From the NCBI RefSeq assembly GCF_000003815.2, contig NC_049996.1, positions 14,071,929-14,135,928 on the forward strand: a stretch of DNA of 64,000 nucleotides, read 5' to 3'. Under the pieces are notes generated by a model. That model did no database searches. It saw only the letters and a list, made by a program, of their open reading frames with translations, and was not told the origin of the DNA. This DNA is from Branchiostoma floridae. Lineage: Eukaryota; Chordata; Leptocardii; Amphioxiformes; Branchiostomatidae. This document shows, piece by piece, positions 47,082 through 58,000 of the stretch. The first letter of the stretch is position 1. Each line of letters opens with the position of its first letter. The position numbers were made by a program, and so were the translations under genes.

Positions 47082-48019
47082 TACATATACCTGAACTGCA
47101 GTCATTCATATAGTACCCTCTCAACTTACCACAGTACCTCAAATTGTGCATGCAGTACCCACTCAGCTGACCGCAGTACCTGGACTTTAGCTGTGCATGC
47201 AGTACCCACTCAGCTCACCACAGTACCTGGACTCCTGCTGTGCATGCAGTACCCACTCAGCTGACTGCAGTACCTGGACTCCTGCTGTGCATGCAGTACC
47301 CACTCAGCTGACCGCAGTACCTGGACTCTAGCTGTGCATGCAGTACCCACTCAGCTGACCACAGTACCTGGACTCCAGCCACGCATGCAGTACCCACTCA
47401 GCTGACCACAGTACCTGGACTCCAGCCATGCATGCAATACCCACTCAGCTGACCACAGTACCTGGACTCCAGCCACGCATGCAGTACCCACTCAGCTGAC
47501 CACAGTACCTGGACTCCAGCCATGCATGCAATACCCACTCAGCTGACCACAGTACCTGGACTCCTGCCATACATACATTACCCACTCAGCTGACCACAGT
47601 ACCTGGACTCCAGCCATGCATGCAGTACCCACTCAGCTGACCACAGTACCTGGACTCCTGCTGTGCATACGGTACCCATTCAGCTGACCACAATACCTGG
47701 ACTCCTGCCGTGTATGCGGTACTAACTCAGCTGACCACAGTACCTGGACTCCTGCTGTGCATGCAGTACCCACTAAGCTGACCACAGTACCTGGACTCCT
47801 GCTGTGCATGCAGTACCCACTCAGCTGACCACAGTACCTGGACTCCTGCCGTGTATGCGGTACTAACTCAGCTGGCCACAATACCTGGACTCCTGCTGTG
47901 CATGCAGTACCCACTCATCTGGCCACAATACCTGGACGCCTGCTGTGCATGCTGTACCCTCTCAGCTGACCAAAGTACCTGAACTCCTGCTAACCATACA
48001 GTACTCACTCAGCTATCCT
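47082..48019. repeat. Minisatellite, 47-bp unit, about 20 copies
   Basis: The consensus contains CAGTACCCACTCAGCTGACC, ACAGTACCTGGACTCCTG and CTGTGCATG. About twenty consecutive units span 938 bp. Outer units are more diverged; variants (for example CAGCCACGCATG, GCCGTGTATGCGG) recur in adjacent or alternate units, evidence of repeated local exchange. The minus strand stays open for 93 codons only because 47 bp is read in three frames in turn; this is not a gene. The unit is rich in short palindromes (GTAC, CAGCTG, GCATGC). Confidence 0.95.
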
Positions 48020-48584
48020 TTCACAGAAATGAAATAAATTAAAATTGTTACTGTATATCCTTGAAATAAGGTCTAATTATTTCATATTTATTAGTTGTCG
48101 AGGGTCAGAAAATGCAACATCATATTTTAAGACACCTACATATATTTACAACAAGATTAACAGATCAATACAAGGCTTTGGCTACCATAATACGTATTTA
48201 GCAGACAAGCAAATTATCCCTACTGCACGCCAACGCACAACATTTTGCCTTGCCGGGCTTGAAGTGCCGACCCGCTTTTTCCTGACGATATTCCTACCAC
48301 GCGGCAAGGCACAGCTTTTTTGAAAAGATTTCTTGTTTAAGGCGAGCTGTGTCTGTACAATGTCACGAAACACTTCATATCAAAGTTCAACTGATAATAT
48401 GATTCGTACATTTTTGTAGAAGGCGCGGAAAATATGGCAAGTTTGCACAAAAGTATTTTGTATCAATTTAGGCGTGTTTCCGAAGGTAAAAATTCTGGTC
48501 TGCGTTCTTTTTCCGTCGTCAGCTAATCAAAACTCAAACATCATAGCTATACCTTAGAAAATCGCCGGAAGTTTTTTATATGCC

Positions 48585-48599
48585 ATATATATATATATA
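48585..48599. repeat. TA microsatellite
   Basis: A short ATATATATATAT tract in otherwise unremarkable intergenic sequence. Confidence 0.7.
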
Positions 48600-49733
48600 C
48601 ACAAAGTTTTTATTTTGCGAACAGGGCATTGCACGCTTCACAATCAGCTTTTTTTAAATTTCTTTTCTGACGATTGTTTGCTTTTTTTTCTCCCCTTCGG
48701 AAACACCCTTGCAATTTCGTTGAAAATGTGGCCTTTCTAGTAAGCTTTTAGATTAGCGATGTTAGCGACGTGTTGTAAAACAAGTCAACACGTACCGGAA
48801 AAATCGCCGATTCGTTATTTACACGGCGATAGGAGCTGTATGAGTGTTTGTGCTAGTTTTTTTTGGAAAACAATTCCGAGGCCAACCGCGTTTGTGTTCC
48901 TATCGGGTACGTCAATTAAGTGTCGATTAATTTACATTTCACCTGTCACTTGAATAATGAGGTTCGTACTTTACAGTTCCCCATCTAAATGAGAAATATT
49001 TTGCAGTCGCTGGCAAATGATACTGCCCATAGGTTTGAATACAACATTTCGATACTGTCTCTAGAACACGGTAACAAGGAGTAAACTATTCTGTCCTATT
49101 ACAATTCACAGGGCCAACTATTTCAAAGGTCAGAGGTCACCAGAAATGGCATTTCTGTTAGGATTCGAAATTATTTTCAATTTATCTGGATTTACAAGTT
49201 GTCACAAGGATTAACACGTGACATTCCACGAATACTAGTTACAGCGTTACACCTCTAATTGGGCATATCTGTTAGATATATATCAATGCGATAGAGAGAT
49301 GCGTTGCATTTGCTGGCGAATGATGTTGCTTTCAATTGATATTCAATATCTTCATGAAACGTTCATTTTACACGCAAACATCCAAAGGTCTTCCGACAGA
49401 AATTTAAAAAACTACCATTTTTTACCCCATATTTGCGTAGAGATTTCTATTCTATTGTAACGTTACAGCGGCGTGGTACAATAAAAACACCTACCGCACA
49501 GGTCAAAGGTAACCAAAAATTGCATGTCTACCTGGTAATCGAATTAGCTTCAATTAATCTTGATTTGCCAAATGTCACCAAGGTTAAGCCTCTACATTGC
49601 TCACATGCCTATCCCTGCGTTGCGATCGCATAGTCAGTAGTCTAGCCTATGGACCTTGTCATTGGGAGACTCCATTTCATATTACATGGTATTCTGCTAT
49701 ATTCTGCCATATCGAACAAATAGAACCCCTTAT

Positions 49734-49811
49734 TCTATTTCGAACACCTCCGTCAAAAACTGCCACAGTGGGACAGAAATGGCTACTTTTGACGGAGGTG
49801 TTCCAAATAGA
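49734..49811. repeat. Inverted repeat with 25-bp arms
   Basis: The left arm TCTATTTCGAACACCTCCGT plus CAAAA (49734-49758) pairs with 49787-49811, with one mismatch, around a 28-bp spacer. A GAACAAATAGAAC word just outside suggests extra terminal similarity, but target duplications could not be found. Confidence 0.8.
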
Positions 49812-51483
49812 ACCATGATCGAACAGGGGGCGGGGTCAATTTTTGGGGATCGCTAGTCCATTACTTGGAGTGACTCCGTTTACGTTGGTAGGCAAATGAT
49901 GGATCCGTGTACAATTCTGTGTAATAATATTTGGCAGTGTAGTAACAATAAACCGTATTAGATTTATGTTATATGATTGTTAGAAGAATACAAGTATATC
50001 ACAGATAATCAAAGTGACATTTTGCGAGATACTCTAATTGGTTTCAGTTGTAAGGATTTAGAAATCGTGACCGATGTTTTCCATACACTTGACCGTTATA
50101 ACCAATATTGGCAATAAGCTTTTCAATCTAAGTCTGATTGATAAGTTGTGGCAACAGCTGTTAAACATGATAGCCGTTTGTTCTCACTCACGTTCTTTAA
50201 GGTATATGGTACGAAAACAAGAAAACTATCTGTCACTGATGATCTCAGTGTCTCAATTTGCATACAGGACGACAACAGTCAACAACAGTTTTGTTTCTCA
50301 GTGGTGAAAACAAGGGACGGCATGTCCGGTTCTCTTCTGCAACACAAAACATTATATAAACATCGGGGTTCGTCCAAAGTCCTCGCGGCTTTCGCGGGTC
50401 AGTCACCTCTCTGGGCCTTGTTCTGTGTCCCTTCAGAACTCAGAGTAAGCAGAAAATCTCCGGCTAGTGTTTACCTGTGGGTCCTACAGCAAACACGGGG
50501 CTTGAGGTAAACAAAGCCGCGTGGATGCCGGACATGCGGTGTTACACGTTGGTAGGGTAACAACATGGTGTGACGAACCGGGATCTCACGGTGCTGCGGT
50601 GCTGTATGTGTTGTTGTCGCGTTGTCGGGGAATTGTCGTGCTAGGATCGCGTTAAAGTCGCACATAAGCGCGGTACAGTTGTAACTAGAGTGGAGAACAT
50701 GTCGGTTGCTTGTCTTATCAGTTGTAGTAGTCCTTTGAACCACTTCACGCAGAAGTTAGAAACACGAGGGGCTAGGGGAGAACCATTTTACACCGTTATC
50801 ACATAATATGCACTTGTCAGGGCTACAAAGGATGCCTAAAATAGAGTCTTTTTACGCCCTTCAATATATAGTTTGACATATCTCTGATGAAAACGAATAA
50901 GAACTATGGTGAACTTTACGGTCAGTTCTTAATTAGATTGATGACTTTGACGGAGTTTGATCGCAAACAAGCGGAACCCTAACGACCTCTGAAAATAGCC
51001 TGATGACAAGACTGTTTCCAGGGTCCACACACTCAAGGAAGTTTTGGTACAGACACCCCCCTCCCGAGTTAAACCCTGGGAACAGGAGGGGGTGCTCTAA
51101 AATAAAATTTCCTGACATGTTAGCCCTGGAACTGAGGAGCCTGCCGGTATAAACGCCCCTGGAAACAGCCTGGCCTCAAGGCTATATTGAAGAAAACATC
51201 CCCCCTTTTCCCAGAGACCGGCCGGAGTTCTTACATGTCCGTCAAACATCTGGTTGCCCCGGTGCAAACACGGGTCAGCATGGCAAAACATGTTTTACGA
51301 AGGGGGCGATCCATTTGTAGAAGGGTACGGGTATAGTAAATGATAACACTGTGTCAATGCCTTTTGTCACAAGATTGATGTGACATATTCTAACGTCTCA
51401 CTTTTAGCGGTGAAGGCATGAATGGTTCCTGTACAGGCATTGGTCGTCTTGGTTACCACCATGCCTGCACTTATTATAAAATG

Positions 51484-51496
51484 ACACTAGAGGGCG
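51484..51496 (+). promoter_or_regulatory. CTCF-like motif upstream of Mkx
   Basis: ACACTAGAGGGCG differs from the classical core CCACTAGAGGGCG at one position and lies about 410 bp upstream of the Mkx start codon. A single match of this length can occur by chance in 64 kb; function is speculative. Confidence 0.3.
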
Positions 51497-51746
51497 TTGT
51501 GTTAATCATGTCTGTCTTGCTCCTGTATGAAGTCTCGTTTCTATGATCTAAACGTCCTTTATATACTCGTTTATAATCGTTTACTGATACATGTATCTGA
51601 ATGAATTTCGCTTCGTCAATTGATTTATTTATGATGTATCTGTATGGACTAGTGGCCGTTTACTCGAATACATAACGATCGCACGTGTTGCATCCCTCCA
51701 CTAGAAGTGTCAACGGGGCGTCCCCGATATGCAAATTGACCCCATG

Positions 51747-51902
51747 TAATGTTCCTACAGGATTTGCGGTAGTTCCCGTCCCAGGGGATCCGTGGTGCGA
51801 CCCGAGACGGAACGGTGCGCTGGGATTTGTGTTCTTCCGGTGGTTGGGGAGAGAGAGCGAGTGAGTGCCGGTTGGGAAAAAGTTCACAACAAGCTGGAAA
51901 AC
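51747..51902 (+). other. Mkx 5' leader (minimum extent)
   Basis: Between the in-frame TAA (51747-51749) and the start codon there is no in-frame ATG. A possible splice acceptor, GTTCCTACAG, ends at 51760, so an untranslated upstream exon cannot be excluded. No convincing TATA box or initiator could be assigned. Confidence 0.5.
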
Positions 51903-52078
51903 ATGGTGGACTGCACGACGGAGAACGAGCTGACGATTGTCTCCGACTCTAGCTCGGAGTTCTCGGAAGACGACTTGGAATACGGCGGCGGTGGGGCCGA
52001 CGGGGTCCTCAAAGTGTCGTCCATGACGAGTAAGGACTTGGAGGAGCGGGATCGAAGTCTGAGACGCCGCTCTTCAAG
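51903..52078 (+). CDS. Mkx: Mkx exon 1
   Basis: Starts at ATG 51903 and ends before donor GTATGTAAC. It encodes residues 1-58 plus two bases of arginine 59. The leader is acidic and serine-rich ([18 protein letters not shown]), then basic ([12 protein letters not shown]), before the homeodomain. Initiation further upstream in the same frame would need a GTG, so the ATG was chosen. Confidence 0.92.
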
Positions 52079-55000
52079 GTATGTAACAGTATCTCCGCAC
52101 CGCACCGGCATGGCTTTAGTTACGGTACATGCTTGGCCATGCGAGCGGCGAGGGCGCATTGTTGTTCGGCATGTTCCCTGACGTTACCAACGTCGCAAGG
52201 CCTCGACAAACATCGTAGGCATTCGGAGAATCCTCGTTTGTACATGTCCGTGAGCCTGCGGTGTGTGCGTGTGGTAAAGACCGAATTTCTCAGGTTGACT
52301 TTGGGCTGTCAGTTGCCAAACCGCTGACATGTTGACACGACGTTTTATTGACACGTTCCCAGTCCAGTTTTGTGTAGTCTCTGGCCTGAGCCGTACCATA
52401 TGCCAGGGGAAATATGCGTGCTTCGTGGTTCCAGCTTATAGCTTACAACTACAAGTGGGCTTATCGGTCAGGGAAGAGGGCTGGAAGAAAGGACTTGGGA
52501 ACCCGACATGTAAATACCCCGGCGTGTTTGCATGAGTGCCCCAAGCCGGGTCTCATTATTGAACACATATCCCATGACAGAAGAGAAATGCTGGAGGGTC
52601 TTCCACAAAATAAGCAGGTCACGCTGTATAATAGGCCCGGCTAGAGCACATCTCACAAACTAAACAATTCCCCAAGAGTTAGAATAACGACTTGAAAACA
52701 GCCGTGGCAGCTTTCGTGAACCTACAGTTCGCAGCTTTACCAAATGTCAGGAAGTAGTGTTGTTGTTCTAACTTCTACACGATTTGTTTCGGGCAAGGGG
52801 ATTAGTGGTTGTGTGCGTCTTCTTTTACGGTTTACCACGTTCTGAGCCAACCGTGGCATGTTTTTAAAGTCGTCTAAAGAGTGTGACGTCAAGCAATGAA
52901 AAAAAACTAGGTCTTCCGTTCAATAAGTAGCCAGCACGGACAAACTGTTTGCGCATAAGACAGCGGCACGGTGACAGTAAATGCTGTTAAAACCCACGAG
53001 CTTTTAAGTGCCTCTCCTTATTACTTTATTTACTTGACTGTCAAACAACGACGGACCCACGAAAACGGCCTGCATTGTTCTTAAGGGGCCGCAAGGGACC
53101 TTAGCATGCAAACATGAGGATGACAGGACCTCAAATTGATAAACGAGACTTGCCCGAGGAACATTGCAAAAAGTAGGGCAAGTATGTTTTTCATTTAAGT
53201 CTGTCATGGCGTGATGTTGACTAGAGAAAGACAAAGAGAAATCACGTGTAGCAGTCAGCCTTACGTCAGGAGAGAACAGCAACAGCTTTTTATTCGGCTT
53301 GTCAAGTTTTAGAACATGTTATCAGTTTGTAGATGTGGAGTGCTGTCCTCACCGTGTGAATGTTGAGGGGAACGATCATTTCTAGTCGTGGGGAGGGTTT
53401 GTTTTTGTGTTCGTGTTTTTCCTTCTATGACACGGCGTTTTATTGACACGTTCCCAGTCCTTCTATGTAGGTCTAGGCACGTGTCAATGTAAACGATACA
53501 ACTTGTAGCATGCGATTTATAACTTTGTTAGAAACATGTACAGAAGAAGAATGTATAAAACGCAACATGGCATGAGAAAGAAGCAAAAGTTTTCTCCCCC
53601 GTCAGTTTGAAACAACGTATCAATTCATACGCGTCACAGCGTGAAAAGAAATCACCAATTCCAAGCAAAGAGAAGAGAGAATGGAGCATTGAGCCACTTT
53701 TGTTATTCCGCGGAAATGTCAAAAGTCGCCCCGTGGCTTTGATTTTAACTTTGCCACGGGGGTCACCAGAGGTCAATGGATTCAGAAGGAGGTCGATTGA
53801 CAGTCAACAGTACATGGGGTGATATCGCAGCACGGGTGAATACCGCTGCGGCTTCGAGTCGTGTTTTTGCGGTCAGACCTCACGTTGTTCGGCTATGTGA
53901 CTATTTATTCAAGAGTTCGATGCAACGCCCGTGTAAGCTGTAGTGATTATTATGTCATTTCTTCACTTCTGTATAGCAAAAGCCGGCGTACCTTCTAAAT
54001 GTTTTGTTGAGTTCAGTAGAATAGATGAGCTTTATGGTTTTTTTTATGTTTCTTCACTTCTGTATAGCAAAAGCCGGCGTACCTTCTAAATGTTTTGTTG
54101 ACTTCAGTAGAATAGATGAGCTTTATGTTTTTTTTTATGTTTTAGAATTGTTTCTCTCTTTTATTCCTAAAGGGACTAGCCACTTATTTTCGGTGATGAA
54201 AAACTGAAGTAAATTGCAGTCTTTTAACTGTTGATAAGAAAAACATGATTTAATTTTCAGCCCCTCCCTTTGGTTATGAATGGTTTGTCCTTAGCACTTG
54301 TAAGAAGTTCTTTATTCGTCCTCCATATGAAAACACTTCTGAGTGGTCCCCAGAGGATTCCGGTGGATGTTCGATGTTCTTGAATGTACCCAGCAATGTT
54401 TGGCCCTGCAAAACCCGACCCACGTGTTTCACATTATCCCGAATTCTAGCCGAGACGGCCAGGTTGTACGGGGCAACTCCGGGTGGGATAGGGGGAGGGG
54501 AGGGGGGCGAGTTCGTCCTACCGCCTGTCTGACTGAAAACATGCACTTGGCACCGCCCAAAACCATGTTTTACGTTCAACTTGCCACGTAGAAGGCAAGT
54601 TGAAGGTAAGGAAATGCATATAAGCGTAGAAGACAAGGCCCTTCATAAAATCTGAGGAAACTTTGGTACATTTCGCGTAAAAATGTGTGAACTTTCCGTG
54701 GAATAAATTCTGGAGCACTGTGCAAGCGTGACACTATTACAACTGATAAGCATGTCGTAAATTTTCACCAAGATCAAAGAGCAATGCGTTTTCTTGACGT
54801 TTGACAATTTTCTCTTCTTAAGAAGATGGTTTGTTGCACAAGATAAACGTTTTTGGGTGCTTCGCTTTTGTCGTTTGCCTCAAAACATGCCGTAGACTTG
54901 CAAACATGGCAAACTACTCATCACTGCATGATCGAAGGTGAAGAGCAAATTTAGCATATGGAACACGTTATTCTCGCGTTTCTACTGGGCGTAGAATTGA

Positions 55001-58000
55001 AGATTTGGGGCGTGGTCGGGGCCACGCAGCACATACGCGGATTGGAGAAGCACAGGTACCTCTCCAACCTCACATGTGGTTTCAGTTTGGTTTTTAAAGG
55101 CAAAACGGCTGCGGAATGTGCCCCTTTTAGCTTCTAACTCCCCGGCCGATTATTTTCACACTTCGGGTCACACAGTACAGACACAACAGAATTAAAGACC
55201 AATCTTTCAGGAGAACTGCAGGTTTAAATTCCTTTTTTTTTTCAATGACAAAGCCAATGGTGGATGCCAATGTCAGTAGCAATGGCTGGGGTCTACCATT
55301 GTTCACATGGGGGACTGATGAGGGAGAGGATAAATGAAAATAAAGTGCATACTATTTTGTAACTAAATGTAACGATTTATCAGGTCGAGGAAAAGATACT
55401 GTTAAAATGTAGATAGGAATTGCTGAAATTGGAGCAAAAATTATTTTAGAATGCGATAACTTATAATCAAAAGAAAGAAGTATAATAATGTGGGGAAAGT
55501 TTCTCCATCAGTCCATGACCCACTCACTTGCACAATTGAATCCCCCCTCGGAACATCACGTTGTGAGCGTGTCGTCTGTGCAGACATGATCGGACAGACA
55601 TGTACGGTACAACATCTGGAAGGTTTAAAGGTGGGGAAGGTGGAACACTACACTGTTCAAGACGTCACCATGAACTTTCATGTCTTGACTATTTCTTAAT
55701 AGTTGACGCCTAGTTCTTATTTAAAAGTTATATATTTTCAGTAATTCTTAATCTATAAACAGTACAAATATATTAGGGAAAAGAAGGAGGAGGTGATACT
55801 TTCAAAGACGTTTCAAAGGTAACCTTAAAGCTTTAATACCGGACTCTCAGATTTAATTGTTAGGAAGAGGATTGTAAAGCCACACAAAGCAAAACGAACG
55901 GTCACGATTATTAGGACTGAATGTAATTTTAGTGTGACCCTTACCTCTTCCGTCATAACCTCAATACAAAGCCGATTTGATCTTCACGTGAATAAACAAA
56001 GTTCAAATAAAAAGCGAGACGACATTATACAAATCCTGAGAGATCCGCTCCATGTAATTACCCCTAACCTCCCTCCGACGTCAGCCGCCGACCCGAAACG
56101 TGACTTTCCTCGGGAGACGGGCGCTTGGACCCCGCCCAATATTTGCACATACCTCGCAGGATCTCCTCAACATAACCTGATTCTGTAGGGAGACAAAACA
56201 CTTGAAATCCATCCCCTTACACGCGAGTGGAAAGAATCAATATGCGGTACGTGAAGGGGGGGGGGTTACTTCCGAAGCACTTGACCTTAATCCGTCAAAT
56301 ACGTCTGAAGTTCAAACGAGACAGAAACACTATCTAGTCGTCTTTGTGACGAAATCTCCAAGCAGAAGTAGGATTTACTACGAGAAGACGAATACTTTTA
56401 GTAGTATCACAATGCACTACGTACTAAGGCACGTCTAACGCATTGAGACTGAGCCAGTACGCACGTCTGCTTGAAGACAGACCTTGCATGAGATAAACAT
56501 GGTCATTAGCTACCTTCAGTAGCTCAAACCAATCTCATATAACGTCCTTGCTCAAACAAAGACGCACAGGACGTTGCTAGAGATGGTCTGGAATAATTCT
56601 CGAAATACATCTTTCAGACCCTCGAAAAAGTGCTTTAAAGTTTAAAAGGCAACTATGTTTGGCCTTGCACTTCGTAAGAACGTCCCCTAATGACTTTGAA
56701 GTTGGCGTTCATTTTGCCCACTCCTTTCCCTTCTCCCTGGTTTGGCGCTATGCCTATATGCGACCTCCCAAGTTAGCTGTTAGTCCTTGGCTGTACCGAC
56801 AACACGTGTAATTCCGGTATTCAGAGGCCTTGGCCCCTAAACATATTTCCCGTATGACTGTAACCTACACCATGTTTGCGAGAAGCACAACTTGTGACTG
56901 TTCTCTTCAATCGTTCATGTCTTCAGTTTGTCTCCTGTCTCTGTTCATCAATGTAGAACTTGATTTTTATGGAATGCACACATGTGTTTTTTCTAATAGC
57001 CAATCAGATGTTTGGGCTGAAAATCGTTATTAAGTTCGTTCAGCCGTATTTTCTGACCGTCACCGGTCAGAGAACGTATAGCCTGGGTACCATCCTCCGT
57101 AGTACCAGTACTAGTAACCGCTGGCTCAAACTTTTCTCTTTCTTTGTTAAAAAGACTACGAACCTTGACAATTCCTCTTGTGATTGGACTGATTTTGCTG
57201 TGATTTCTATGTGCCATACGGTTTACATGTGTAGCACTCCTGTTTGCCAGGACTTTTCTAAAAAAAAAGAGAGAGAAGGTTAGATCTATGACAATGTTTT
57301 TACACTTACACTGTGGTTACGTAGCGACAGAATAACACAGCTGTCTGAAGTTGTCTTGTTTCCTGGGCCGGGTCGTCTGTGTTGGGAGAGGAGAACATCG
57401 CACAGAAGTTGAATATTTGCCGTAAAACATGACCAACGCACACATAGTGGTGGGGTGACAATTGACATGACACATTCCGAGAGAAGGGCTAGATGGTGTA
57501 ACTTTACTGTAAGGACAGTGTGCCAGATGTAGGTGGGAGAGGAGGGGGGAGGTTATAGGTACCGGTAGCGACTGGAAGTGTGCCGTAGTCAATCAAAGTG
57601 TGGGAGGAAAGGGAGGGATTTCCACATTTCAAGCAAGTTTGAAGTGTATTCTATTTTTGGCGTTACAGTGTCAGCCTCTACCAAGGACGTTATATGAATA
57701 ACGGCCTTGCCTCTACCAGACTCCACAGGTCGCCAGAAGATAGTAGACATTAGCCAAATTATGGAATACACAGATATCGGATATCGCACTAGACGATACG
57801 TCGCTAACTTTAGCTTTAGACTCTACCAGGCTCCACTGGTCGTTAGAAAATACTAGTAGTAGAAATTAGCCAAATACTGTAATAGATATGACGTCAGAGG
57901 ATATGCCGCTAGCTGAAGTCTTTGATCGGGCAACTCCTCTGGTGTGTTATCCGCCTATTTGGCCACATGTGGGGAGCCTGTTCGAGGCTATTACAACTAA

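Larger units (their letters stand above)
19166..51746. other. ARMC4-Mkx intergenic region (about 32.6 kb), no gene recognised
   Basis: No open frame here combines splice sites with recognisable protein similarity. The frames that exist are short and many are by-products of repeats, for example the frames of the 47-bp minisatellite and of the palindrome arms. Supported repeats are listed separately. Stretches where I see nothing definable include 20.4-21.3, 26.0-27.0, 30.2-33.1, 35.7-36.8, 41.0-41.7, 45.0-47.0 and 48.1-49.6 kb. Unannotated lncRNAs or Mkx enhancers could lie here but cannot be called from the sequence alone. Confidence 0.75.

Noticed and set aside
47633-47914. 93-codon minus-strand open frame
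   Set aside because: It lies entirely in the 47-bp minisatellite; the peptide repeats every 47 residues only because 47 bp cycles through three frames.
47082-48019. Possible CRISPR-like array because of regular repeats
   Set aside because: Repeats are directly adjacent without unique spacers and the context is a eukaryotic nuclear genome.
51792-51902. An upstream extension of Mkx in the same frame
   Set aside because: It would need to start at GTG; no in-frame ATG exists between the TAA at 51747 and the ATG at 51903, which has a strong initiation context.
55490-55699. A 69-codon frame with balanced composition in Mkx intron 1
   Set aside because: Its only possible start near 55490 is not a strong ATG context, and there is no domain, splice support or conservation evidence.
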